This document shows positions 38,219 through 46,036 of a stretch of 46,036 nucleotides of DNA, one piece after another. The first letter of the stretch is position 1. Each line of letters opens with the position of its first letter. Location: NCBI GenBank assembly GCA_947372225.1, contig CANBSV010000009.1, positions 1-46,036 on the forward strand, read 5' to 3'. Below the pieces are notes generated by a model. It did no database searches and was not told the origin of the DNA. It worked only from the letters and a program-made list of their open reading frames with translations. The translations under genes and the position numbers were made by a program. The DNA is from Burkholderiales bacterium (GTDB lineage: Bacteria; Pseudomonadota; Gammaproteobacteria; Burkholderiales; Burkholderiaceae_C).

Positions 38219-39100
38219 ATGAGCACCTCAGCGATCTTCCACGACTCGTTCTACAAATTTGCGCACGTCACCGATGTCGAAGGCACGGCGGCGACGCTGC
38301 GCGAACTGACCGCGTCGCTCACAGGCAGCTTGCTGGTCGCGAGAGAAGGGCTCAACGGCACGGTCGCGGGTGCGGTCGATGCGCTAGACGCGTTTCAAGC
38401 TGCGCTGGCCAGCGACCCTCGCCTTGCGGGGTGCTTCACCGGCATCGAGTTCAAGCGCAGCCCCTGCACGACGCCGCCGTTCCAGCGCATGAAGGTGCAC
38501 AGCCGCCCGGAAATCCTGCCGCTCGGGTTGCCCGCCGGCAGCGCTGAAGTCAATGCGGTGGGTCACGTCGGGCGGCAGGTCACGCCCGAGCGCTGGCGCG
38601 AGCTGCTCGACGACCCGAACGTGGTGGTGATCGACAACCGCAACCACTTCGAAGTGCGGCTCGGCCGGTTTCGCAACGCGGTCGACCCGCTGGTGCGCAA
38701 CTTCCGTGACTTTCCGGCCTACATCGAAGCGCAACTGCCGCTGTGGCAAGCCCAAGGCAAGCAAGTGGCCATGTACTGCACCGGCGGCATCCGCTGCGAG
38801 AAAACCAGCGCGTGGCTGCACGAGCGCGGCGTGGCCGTGCTGCAACTCGAAGGCGGCATCCTCAACTACTTTGCCCGCATGCCCGATGCCGAGCGCGACT
38901 GGGAAGGCGAATGCTTCGTCTTTGACAACCGCATCGCGCTCGACACCCGGCTGCACGAAACCGCCACCACCGCCGAGCAGGTGTACGCCGGCGATCCGCA
39001 CGAGGCCTGGCGGCTGCAGCGCGCGCTGCGGCTCGACAGCCCGGCCGAAGCCGATGCGCCCGATCCGAGCGGACCGGCGAACGCCACACAGCAGCCGTGA
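38219..39100 (+). CDS. trhO: tRNA uridine(34) hydroxylase TrhO (rhodanese-like)
   Basis: A 293-residue YceA-type protein. The N-terminal domain is followed by a rhodanese domain with the catalytic C187 and a second C193 in MYCTGGIRCEKTSAWL. KRSPCTTPPFQRMKVHSRPEIL is a family mark. TrhO hydroxylates uridine 34 of certain tRNAs using oxygen, aiding decoding. The ATG at 38219 is chosen over an upstream one because it begins the family sequence. Its stop overlaps the GTG start of the RluA-type gene (GTGA). Confidence 0.93.
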   Translation: MSTSAIFHDSFYKFAHVTDVEGTAATLRELTASLTGSLLVAREGLNGTVAGAVDALDAFQAALASDPRLAGCFTGIEFKRSPCTTPPFQRMKVHSRPEILPLGLPAGSAEVNAVGHVGRQVTPERWRELLDDPNVVVIDNRNHFEVRLGRFRNAVDPLVRNFRDFPAYIEAQLPLWQAQGKQVAMYCTGGIRCEKTSAWLHERGVAVLQLEGGILNYFARMPDAERDWEGECFVFDNRIALDTRLHETATTAEQVYAGDPHEAWRLQRALRLDSPAEADAPDPSGPANATQQP

Positions 39101-40086
39101 ACGCCATGCGGCCGCCTCGCGAGAAACCCCCGAGAAAGCCGCCGCCCATGCCGCTGCCGACCCGCGACGGCGTCGGTCCGAGTTGCGTGGCCTTGCCGCC
39201 CGGGCCGTGGGGCTCGATCGACGAGTTTTTGGCCGAGCGCTTTGCTGCGGTCCCGGCCGACACCTGGCGAGCCCGCATGCAGCAAGGCGAGCTTGTCGAC
39301 GAGCACGGCGCTGCCATCACACCGGGGCAGCCGTATCGCGCCGGCCTGCGGCTGTACTACTACCGCGCCATCGACGACGAGCCGAAGGTGCCTTTTGAAG
39401 ATGTGTTGCTTTTCCAAGATGAGTTGCTCGTCGCCGTCGACAAGCCTCACTTCCTGAGCGTCACGCCGGGCGGGCGGCATCTGCACGAGACGCTGCTGGT
39501 GCGGCTCAAGCGCCGGCTGGGCATCGACACGCTGACACCCCTGCACCGGTTGGACCGCGAAACCGCGGGCGTTGTTGTGTTCGCCGTGCAGCCCGCCACG
39601 CGCGGCGCTTACCAAGCGCTGTTCGCGCAGAAGACTGTGCGCAAAAATTACGAGGCCATCGCGCCATGGCGACCCGAGCTGGATTTCCCGCTGACACGCC
39701 GCAGCCGGCTGGTGGAAGACGAACACTTCCTGCGCATGCGCGAGGCACCCGGCGAACCCAACGCCGAAACCCGTTTCGACGTGCTCGAGTCACACGGCGC
39801 ATTCGCGCGCTACCGGCTCACGCCAGTGACAGGCCGCACACACCAGTTGCGCGTGCACTGCGCCGCACTGGGGTTGCCGATCGCAGGCGACCGCATGTAC
39901 CCGACGCTGCTGCCCGCCGACACCGACGACCACACCCGACCCTTGCAGTTGCTGGCCAGAACGCTGGCTTTCGTCGACCCGTTGACGGGCCAGGAGAGAC
40001 GGTTCGAGAGTGCTCGGCAACTGGCGTCGCTGCGCGACACCAACACACTCAACCCGCTGGCAACTGCGCCTCCAGCGCGTCGATGA
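39097..40086 (+). CDS. RluA-family pseudouridine synthase
   Basis: A 329-residue RNA modification enzyme. The catalytic Asp is D153 in HRLDRET, in a RluA-type core with LLVAVDKPHFLSVTPGG and GRTHQLRVHCAALGLPI. A proline- and arginine-rich N-terminal stretch of about 35 residues is unusual and may be partly untranslated; an ATG at 39106 is an alternative. Target (rRNA or tRNA) is not known. GTG start overlapping trhO suggests coupling; the 3' end overlaps the convergent gshB by 38 bases. Confidence 0.92.
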   Translation: MNAMRPPREKPPRKPPPMPLPTRDGVGPSCVALPPGPWGSIDEFLAERFAAVPADTWRARMQQGELVDEHGAAITPGQPYRAGLRLYYYRAIDDEPKVPFEDVLLFQDELLVAVDKPHFLSVTPGGRHLHETLLVRLKRRLGIDTLTPLHRLDRETAGVVVFAVQPATRGAYQALFAQKTVRKNYEAIAPWRPELDFPLTRRSRLVEDEHFLRMREAPGEPNAETRFDVLESHGAFARYRLTPVTGRTHQLRVHCAALGLPIAGDRMYPTLLPADTDDHTRPLQLLARTLAFVDPLTGQERRFESARQLASLRDTNTLNPLATAPPARR

Positions 40087-41011
40087 ACATCCCGGCCACA
40101 TCGAAGCCGGTCTGCTTGGTGATTTCCTGAAAGCCCGTCGGGCTGGTGACGTTGATCTCGGTCACGCAGTCGCCGATCACATCCAGCCCCACCAGCAGCA
40201 AGCCGCGTGCAGCGAGCACCGGGCCGATCTGCTCGGCAATCTCGCGGTCGCGCGCGCTGAGCGGCTGAGCCACGCCCTTGCCGCCCACGGCCAGGTTGCC
40301 GCGGATCTCGGTCCCTTGGGGAATGCGCGCCAGCGCGAACGGCACCGGGCGGCCGTCGATCAGCAAGATGCGCTTGTCGCCCAGCACGATCTCGCTCAGA
40401 TAGCGCTGCACCATCACCGTGTATTCGCCGTGGTGGTTGAGTGTTTCGACGATGCTGCCGAGGTTCAACCCGTCAGGGCCGACGCGGAAGATGCCCATGC
40501 CGCCCATGCCGTCGAGCGGCTTGAGGATGATGTCGTGGTGCTCGGCGTGAAAGCGCCGGATGTCAGCCGCGTCGCGCGTGACCAGCGTCGGGCCGATGAA
40601 CTGCGGAAACTCGAGGATCGCCAGCTTTTCGGGATGATCGCGCAGCGCGCCGGGGCGATTGAACACGCGCGCGCCCTCGCGCTCGGCCTGCCCGAGCAGG
40701 TGGGTGGCGTAGAAGTACTCGCTGTCGAACGGCGGGTCCTTGCGCATGAGCACCGCGTCCACGTCGGCCAGCGCCACCGGAATCTCATCGGGCGCTTGCT
40801 GCCGGGCGGCAAACCAGCCCGGGCCGCCCGGTGTCAGCGTGATCTCGCGCACATAGCCGGTGACACGGCCGCCGCGCTGCCACATCAGGTCCCGCGGCTG
40901 GCAGGCGAGCAGTTCATGGCCGCGCGCGGCCGCCTCGCGCATCATGGCGAAGGTGGTGTCCTTGGCGGTGTTGAAGCCCTCAAGCGCGTCGGCAACGAAC
41001 AGCAGTCTCAT
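40049..41011 (-). CDS. gshB: Glutathione synthetase
   Basis: A 320-residue ATP-grasp enzyme that joins gamma-glutamylcysteine and glycine to glutathione. The pattern DAVLMRKDPPFDSEYFYATHLL, ILKPLDGMGGMGIFRV and DGRPVPFALARIPQGTEIRGNLAVGGKG are family marks; the last covers the catalytic loop. ITEINVTSPTGFQEI closes the ATP site. It lies 58 bases after kup and shares a strand and likely transcript with kup and gshA. Confidence 0.97.
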   Translation of the reverse strand: MRLLFVADALEGFNTAKDTTFAMMREAAARGHELLACQPRDLMWQRGGRVTGYVREITLTPGGPGWFAARQQAPDEIPVALADVDAVLMRKDPPFDSEYFYATHLLGQAEREGARVFNRPGALRDHPEKLAILEFPQFIGPTLVTRDAADIRRFHAEHHDIILKPLDGMGGMGIFRVGPDGLNLGSIVETLNHHGEYTVMVQRYLSEIVLGDKRILLIDGRPVPFALARIPQGTEIRGNLAVGGKGVAQPLSARDREIAEQIGPVLAARGLLLVGLDVIGDCVTEINVTSPTGFQEITKQTGFDVAGMFIDALEAQLPAG

Positions 41012-41069
41012 GGGATTGGCCTCCGGTGAAGATGCGCTCGCGGGCGCCCGACAAACCGCTGCGGGCAGC

Positions 41070-42962
41070 TCAGATCTCGACCTTGGAGCCGAGCTCGACC
41101 ACGCGGTTGGTCGGCAGGTTCAGGAAGTCGGCTGCCGCTGCCGCGTTGCGGTGCATGCTGGCAAACAGCTTCTCGCGCCACATCGCCATGCCGTGGCCCA
41201 GCGTGGGGATCACGATGTCGCGCGACAGAAAGTAGCTGGTGTCCATCGGCTCGAGCTTCACGCCACGGCCCTTGAGCAACTCGAGCGCCTCGGGCACATC
41301 GGGGTCGTTCTTGAAGCCGAAGTTCAGCGTGACCTGCCAGCAGTCGCGCCCCAGCGGCACGATCTGGCAGCGCTTGTCAAAGCCCAGCCACGGCACCTCG
41401 TGGTGCATCACGGTGACGAACAGGTTGGTCTCGTGCAGCACCTTGTTGTGCTTGAGGTTGTGCAGCAGCGCGTTGGGCGTGAAGCCCTGCTCGCTCACCA
41501 GAAACACCGCGGTGCCTGCCACCCGCGTGGGCGGGCTCACGAACACGGCCTCAAGGAAACTCTTGAGATCGATGGAGTCATCCCGCATGCGTTCGCGCAT
41601 GAGCCGACGTCCCTGCTTCCAGGTCATCATCAGCGTGAACATCAGCGCGCCCAGCACCACCGGGAACCAGCCGCCGTCGAACAGCTTGACGGCATTCGAG
41701 GCGAAGTAGACCGCGTCGACGATGAAGAAGAAGCCGGTAGCAGCCAAGCTCAAGCCCCACGGGTAGTTCCATGCGTAGCGCACCACGAAGAACGTCATGA
41801 TCGTGGTGATCAGCATGTCAATGGTCACCGCAATTCCGTAGGCGCTGGCGAGCTTGCCACTGGAGCCGAACAGCATCACCGCCATCACGATGCAGGCGTA
41901 CAGGCTCCAGTTCACGAAGGGCACGTACACCTGACCGGTTTCCTTGACCGAGGTGTGGGCGATGCGCAATCGCGGGAGGTACCCCAACTGGATGGTCTGC
42001 TTGGTGACGGAAAAGGCGGCCGTGATGAGAGCCTGCGAGGCGATCACCGTGGCGCAAGTGGCCAGACCGATCAAGGGGTACAGCGCCCACTCCGGTGCCA
42101 TTTCAAAAAACGGGTTGCCGATGTTCTCGGGGTGCTCGAGCAGCATGGCGCCCTGGCCGAAATAGTTGATGACCAGCGCGGGCATCACCAGCCCGAACCA
42201 GGCGAAGCGGATCGGCCGCTTGCCGAAGTGCCCCATGTCCGCATACAGCGCCTCGGCGCCGGTGACGCACAGAACCACTGAACCCAGAGCGATGAAGGCG
42301 ATGCCCGGCTGCGACACGAAAAAGCCCGCCGCATAGTGCGGGCTGAGCGCCCACATGACCTGCGGGTACTCAACCACGTGCACCAGCCCCATGGCCGCCA
42401 GCACGGCAAACCACAGCACCGTGATCGGCCCGAAGAAACGCCCCACGCTGCCGGTACCGAAGCGTTGCACGAAGAACAGCCCGGTCAACACCATCAAGGT
42501 CAGCGGCAACACGAAGCGGTGCAGCGAGGGTGCTGCCACCTCCAGACCCTCGACCGCAGACAGTACCGAGATGGCAGGCGTTATGACGCCATCGCCAAAA
42601 AAGATCGCAGTTCCGAAGATGCCGACGAGCAGCAGCCGCTTGCGCAACAGCGGTCGCTCCTTCACCGCCTGCGACGCCAACGCGAGCATGGCGATCAGGC
42701 CCCCTTCGCCGTTGTTGTCGGCGCGAAGGATCAGCATCACGTACTTCAGCGACACCACCACCGTCAGCGTCCAGAACACCAGCGACAACACCCCATAGAT
42801 GTTGTTGGGTGTCAGCGGCACGTGACCGTGCGCGAAGACCTCCTTGAGCGCATACAGCGGGCTGGTGCCAATGTCGCCGTAGACAACGCCGATGGCGCCC
42901 AATGTCAGGGCGGCCAGGCTGGAAGTGGAACGAGGGGAATTCAAGGGAACTGCAGGGTTCAA
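41070..42962 (-). CDS. kup: Potassium uptake protein Kup
   Basis: A 630-residue Kup/HAK transporter that imports K+ with H+. The family N-terminus is LAALTLGAIGVVYGDIGTSPLYALKEVF, with 12 membrane segments in the first 460 residues, then a cytoplasmic C-terminal region. ADNNGEGG and GDGVITPAISVLSAVEGLEV are strongly conserved. The start is uncertain: TTG at 42962 is used, with no strong ribosome-binding site; another TTG six codons on is possible. Spacing is 51 bases after gshA and 58 before gshB, so it is embedded in the glutathione synthesis run. Confidence 0.95.
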   Translation of the reverse strand: MNPAVPLNSPRSTSSLAALTLGAIGVVYGDIGTSPLYALKEVFAHGHVPLTPNNIYGVLSLVFWTLTVVVSLKYVMLILRADNNGEGGLIAMLALASQAVKERPLLRKRLLLVGIFGTAIFFGDGVITPAISVLSAVEGLEVAAPSLHRFVLPLTLMVLTGLFFVQRFGTGSVGRFFGPITVLWFAVLAAMGLVHVVEYPQVMWALSPHYAAGFFVSQPGIAFIALGSVVLCVTGAEALYADMGHFGKRPIRFAWFGLVMPALVINYFGQGAMLLEHPENIGNPFFEMAPEWALYPLIGLATCATVIASQALITAAFSVTKQTIQLGYLPRLRIAHTSVKETGQVYVPFVNWSLYACIVMAVMLFGSSGKLASAYGIAVTIDMLITTIMTFFVVRYAWNYPWGLSLAATGFFFIVDAVYFASNAVKLFDGGWFPVVLGALMFTLMMTWKQGRRLMRERMRDDSIDLKSFLEAVFVSPPTRVAGTAVFLVSEQGFTPNALLHNLKHNKVLHETNLFVTVMHHEVPWLGFDKRCQIVPLGRDCWQVTLNFGFKNDPDVPEALELLKGRGVKLEPMDTSYFLSRDIVIPTLGHGMAMWREKLFASMHRNAAAAADFLNLPTNRVVELGSKVEI

Positions 42963-43013
42963 ACCGGCTCGGTGTGGGTGGGCCGAGCGCGCATTGTGCG
43001 CCCCGGGAGCGCG

Positions 43014-44309
43014 CTATTCGTCAGCACGTGCCTCGGGATCTGAGGCCTCAAGCTCGTAGCTTGCGGCCACCATCGCCAACCGGGCGATGACGCCGTACAT
43101 GTAGAAGCGGTTGGGAGGGCTCTGTCCGGGCGGCACGCCCGGGCGCGGCAATGGATTCGAGTCGGCAAAGCGCAGCGGCACGAAGTTCGAGCCCGGCGAA
43201 TTCAGGTTCTCGTCGATACCGCGCTCTGCGTTGGCGCGGTAGAAGCCGCCCACCACATAGCGGTCGATCATGTAGACCACCGGCTCGGCCGACGCGCCAT
43301 TGATGAGCTCACAGGTGGGCACGCCCTCTTGCAAGATCACCTCGGTGACCTCCTGGCCATCCTTGATCACGCTCATCTTGTTGCGGGCGCGGCGGTTCAG
43401 GTCACCCAATTCCTTGGGGTCGCGCACTGTCATGATCCCCATGCCGTAGGTGCCGGCGTCGGCCTTCACGATCAGGAACGGCTTGTCCGAAATGCCGTAT
43501 TCCTTGTACTTGCGCCGAACTTTGGTCAGCAGCGCGTCGGCCTGACTGATCAGGCATTCGGCACCCGTGCCATCGCTGAAATTGACCTCCCCACAGCCGG
43601 CAAACAGCGGGTTGATGAGCCACGGGTCCATGCCCAGCAGCTTGGCGAACTTCTTGGCCGCCTCCTCATAGGCCGCGAAGTGCTGCGTCTTGCGCCGCAC
43701 GGCCCAGCCGGCATGCAGTGGCGGCAGCAGGTACTGCTCGTGCAACCCCTCGAGCACCTTCGGGATGCCGGCGGACAGGTCGTTGTTGAGCAAGATGGTG
43801 CACGGATCGAAATCCTTCAGGCCAAGACGCCCGCGGCTGCGCACCAGCGGCTCGAGCGTGATCGTCGTGCCGTCGGCCAGTTCGATGGGCGTGGGAGCAG
43901 TGATCGCGTCGTCGAGCGTGCCGAGACGCACGTTCATGCCTGCGCGGTGAAAGATCTGCAGCAACCTCGCCACGTTGGCCAGGTAGTGGACGTTGCGGGT
44001 GTGCTTCTCCGGGATGAGCAGCAGGTTCTTGGCCTCAGGGCAGATCTTCTCGATCGCGGCCATCGCCGCTTGCACCGCCAGAGGCAGCATCTCGGGCGTC
44101 AGATTGTTGAAGCCACCCGGGAACAGGTTGGTGTCGACCGGCGCCAGCTTGAAGCCGGCGTTGCGCAGGTCCACCGACGTGTAGAACGGCGGGGTGTGCT
44201 CCATCCATTCCAGGCGAAACCAGCGTTCGATGGCCGGCAATGACTCAAGAATGCGCTGCTCGAGTTCGTTGATCGGGCCGGTCAGCGCGGTGATGAGGTT
44301 GGGAACCAT
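43014..44309 (-). CDS. gshA: Glutamate-cysteine ligase (Acidithiobacillus-type)
   Basis: A 431-residue enzyme making gamma-glutamylcysteine, the first step of glutathione synthesis. It belongs to the ferrooxidans-like gshA family of betaproteobacteria, unlike E. coli GshA. Family segments are FKLAPVDTNLFPGGFNNL, ILLNNDLSAG, LIPEKHTRNVHYLANVARLL, VKADAGTYGMGIMTVRD and NFVPLRFADSNPLPRPG. The ATG at 44309 begins MVPNLITALTG; the open frame upstream has no family character. It follows amt across 131 bases and precedes kup by 51. Confidence 0.94.
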   Translation of the reverse strand: MVPNLITALTGPINELEQRILESLPAIERWFRLEWMEHTPPFYTSVDLRNAGFKLAPVDTNLFPGGFNNLTPEMLPLAVQAAMAAIEKICPEAKNLLLIPEKHTRNVHYLANVARLLQIFHRAGMNVRLGTLDDAITAPTPIELADGTTITLEPLVRSRGRLGLKDFDPCTILLNNDLSAGIPKVLEGLHEQYLLPPLHAGWAVRRKTQHFAAYEEAAKKFAKLLGMDPWLINPLFAGCGEVNFSDGTGAECLISQADALLTKVRRKYKEYGISDKPFLIVKADAGTYGMGIMTVRDPKELGDLNRRARNKMSVIKDGQEVTEVILQEGVPTCELINGASAEPVVYMIDRYVVGGFYRANAERGIDENLNSPGSNFVPLRFADSNPLPRPGVPPGQSPPNRFYMYGVIARLAMVAASYELEASDPEARADE

Positions 44310-44360
44310 GCGAAAACCCGATTGCCTAGGAGAGCCAACCATTCTAGGCACCGGCAAATG

Positions 44361-44386
44361 ACAAAGCCGCCCGAAGGCGGCTTTGT
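44361..44386 (-). terminator. Hairpin terminator after amt
   Basis: An 11-bp perfect stem (ACAAAGCCGCC / GGCGGCTTTGT) with a four-base loop lies 54 bases after the amt stop. The T tract is inside the stem, a frequent form in Burkholderiales. It is nearly symmetric but only amt transcription points at it. Confidence 0.8.
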
Positions 44387-44440
44387 CTCCCGAACGGTGT
44401 GGTGCCCGATCAACAGGGCGCCACACCGGGTTGTGGGGTC

Positions 44441-45976
44441 TTACTGGTGATAAGCGGTTTCGCCGTGCGACGAGATGTCGAGGCCTTCGCGCTCTTCGTC
44501 TTCAGGAACACGCAGACCGATCAGCAGGTCAACGATCTTGAACGACACCACCGAAACCACACCCGACCACACCACCGTGGTGAGCACAGCCTTGGCCTGG
44601 ATCCACACCTGGGAGGCGATGGAGTAGTCCGCGGAGGTGACCATGGTGGCCGTGACCCAATCAGCCACGTAGCCTGGGCCGCCAAGGCTAGGCGAGTTGA
44701 ACACGCCCGTCAGCAGAGCACCCAAGATGCCGCCCACGCCGTGGACGCCGAAAACGTCCAGCGAGTCGTCAGCACCGAGCAGCTTCTTCAAGCCGGTCAC
44801 GCCCCACAGGCAGGCAAAGCCAGCCACGAAGCCGATCACCAGTGCACCACCGATGCCCACGTTGCCGCAAGCCGGGGTGATGGCCACCAGACCAGCCACC
44901 GCACCCGAAGCCGCGCCGAGCATCGAAGCCTTGCCCTTCATGAGCGCCTCGCCGATGCACCAAGCCATCACGGCGGCTGCCGTTGCGCCGAAGGTGTTGA
45001 TGAAGGCGAGTGCTGCGAAGCCGTTGGCTTCGAGCGCCGAGCCGGCGTTGAAGCCGAACCAGCCCACCCACAGCAAGGATGCGCCCACCATCGTCAGCGT
45101 CAGCGAGTGAGGCGTGAAGGCCTCCTTGCCGTAGCCCACGCGCTTGCCAACCATGTAGGCACCCACGAGGCCTGCCACAGCAGCGTTGATGTGCACGACC
45201 GTGCCACCGGCGAAGTCCAGCGCGCCCGTCTGCCAGAGGTAACCGGCCTTGGCATTCATCGCATCGACCACGTCTTTGCTGGAGTAGGCGTCAGGGCCCA
45301 TCCAGAACCAGACCATGTGGGCGATCGGCGCGTAGCTGAAGGTGAACCACAGTGCCATGAACATCAGCACGGCAGAGAACTTCACACGCTCGGCGAACGA
45401 ACCGATGATCAGCGCGCAGGTGATGGCAGCAAACGAAGCCTGGAACACCGCGAACACGATTTCGGGGATGTAAACGCCCTTGCTGAAGGTCGCTCCGTTG
45501 GCGAATGTTCCCGCCACGTTGTCCCACACGCCCTTCATCATCAGACGATCCATGCCCCCGAAGAAGGCGTTGCCCTCAGTGAAGGCCAGGCTGTAGCCGT
45601 AGATGAACCACAGCACGACGATCATCGAGAAGGTGACGAACACCTGCATCAGCACCGACAGCATGTTCTTGCTGCGCACCAGACCGCCGTAGAACAGCGC
45701 AAGTCCGGGCACCGCCATCATGATGACGAGCAGGGTCGAGACCATCATCCAGGACGTGTCGCCCTTGTTGGGCACTGGTGCGGCAGCAGGAGGCGCTTCA
45801 GCTGCAGAAGCAGCCTCGGCTGCCGGTGCCGCCACCGCTTCGGTGGCGGCCGAAGCCGCCTCGACCACGGCTGCAGCAACGGCTGGCGCTGATGCCGCGA
45901 CATCTTCGGCAAATGACGCACTTGAGAAGCCCAGGACGGCGAGTCCTAGGGCCAGAGTGGCAATGAGTTTTTTCAT
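44441..45976 (-). CDS. amt: Ammonium transporter Amt
   Basis: A 511-residue Amt/MEP/Rh channel. A signal peptide (about residues 1-23, cleavage near ASFAE) is followed by an Ala/Pro/Glu-rich segment of about 45 residues, then eleven membrane helices. Family marks are ALFYGGLVRSKNMLS, GGTVVHINAAVAGLVGA with the first channel His, and DDSLDVFGVHGVGGILGALLTG with the second. The C-terminus (VPEDEEREGLDISSHGETAYH) is the cytoplasmic tail that contacts GlnK. glnK lies directly upstream at the window edge, 25 bases away, as in the glnK-amtB operons known in many bacteria. Confidence 0.96.
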   Translation of the reverse strand: MKKLIATLALGLAVLGFSSASFAEDVAASAPAVAAAVVEAASAATEAVAAPAAEAASAAEAPPAAAPVPNKGDTSWMMVSTLLVIMMAVPGLALFYGGLVRSKNMLSVLMQVFVTFSMIVVLWFIYGYSLAFTEGNAFFGGMDRLMMKGVWDNVAGTFANGATFSKGVYIPEIVFAVFQASFAAITCALIIGSFAERVKFSAVLMFMALWFTFSYAPIAHMVWFWMGPDAYSSKDVVDAMNAKAGYLWQTGALDFAGGTVVHINAAVAGLVGAYMVGKRVGYGKEAFTPHSLTLTMVGASLLWVGWFGFNAGSALEANGFAALAFINTFGATAAAVMAWCIGEALMKGKASMLGAASGAVAGLVAITPACGNVGIGGALVIGFVAGFACLWGVTGLKKLLGADDSLDVFGVHGVGGILGALLTGVFNSPSLGGPGYVADWVTATMVTSADYSIASQVWIQAKAVLTTVVWSGVVSVVSFKIVDLLIGLRVPEDEEREGLDISSHGETAYHQ

Positions 45977-46001
45977 TTGATAGGCCTTTCTTGTTGGTGC
46001 G

Positions 46002-46036
46002 TCAGAGCGCTTCCGTGCCCGTCTCGCCGGTGCGGA
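46002..46036 (-). CDS. glnK: C-terminal end of PII signal protein GlnK (cut by window edge)
   Basis: The last 35 bases of the window read on the minus strand as RTGETGTEAL followed by stop, the usual C-terminus of GlnK/GlnB-type PII proteins (arginine-threonine-glycine-glutamate end). It lies 25 bases before amt on the same strand. PII proteins sense nitrogen and 2-oxoglutarate and plug AmtB. Only ten residues are visible, so GlnK versus GlnB rests on adjacency to amt. Confidence 0.75.
   Translation of the reverse strand, partial: RTGETGTEAL

Noticed and set aside
44399..45892. 497-codon plus-strand frame opposite amt
   Set aside because: It is His/Arg-rich and antisense to an intact Amt channel; no start signal is visible.

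Overview
The window is GC-rich bacterial chromosome, densely coded and mostly housekeeping. Gene content and order point to a betaproteobacterium of the order Burkholderiales, close to the Comamonadaceae / Sphaerotilaceae / Rubrivivax-Leptothrix groups. Supporting signs are the atpIBEFHAGDC-hemE-priA neighbourhood, ilvE followed by a zf-CHCC gene, the Acidithiobacillus-type gshA, and an exosortase (PEP-CTERM) substrate. This placement rests on synteny and protein character, not on a database search. I see no rRNA, tRNA, insertion sequence, prophage, CRISPR array or integrated element.

Layout. 1-2860 (minus): ilvE, a zf-CHCC zinc-finger protein, a SnoaL-like protein, a YheT-type hydrolase and a truncated gene of unknown function, probably one operon. 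3242-3721 (plus): a lone PEP-CTERM protein with its own terminator. 3775-6690 (minus): alr-arfB-radA. 6914-11430 (plus): lplT, a DMT exporter, glutathione peroxidase, tyrB and a short serine acetyltransferase. 11511-15521 (minus): rep/uvrD-type helicase and sppA. 15750-19414 (plus): katG, a strong terminator, then rubredoxin and rubredoxin reductase. 19435-23095 (minus): priA, a 475-base AT-richer spacer with DnaA-box-like sites and dyads, and hemE. 23176-26302 (plus): cysM, lemA and two TPM-domain genes. 26315-33715 (minus): the complete nine-gene F1Fo ATP synthase operon with a terminator. 33844-38148 (minus): SMP-30 lactonase, aldose 1-epimerase, a GNAT protein and a Uup-like ABC-F ATPase. 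38219-40086 (plus): trhO and an RluA-type pseudouridine synthase. 40049-46036 (minus): gshB, kup, gshA, amt and the very end of glnK.

How the genes fit together. Thiol and peroxide metabolism recurs through the window: a short serine acetyltransferase and CysM make cysteine, GshA and GshB make glutathione, a glutathione peroxidase uses thiols, and KatG plus a rubredoxin pair lie nearby. kup sits between gshA and gshB, which is suggestive because glutathione controls potassium efflux in other proteobacteria. A second theme is translation and RNA: ArfB, Uup, TrhO and RluA.

No clearly new multi-gene system is visible. The items most worth a second look are the hemE-priA spacer, the charged PEP-CTERM protein, the gshA-kup-gshB order, the katG / rubredoxin cluster and the gpx-tyrB-SAT run.
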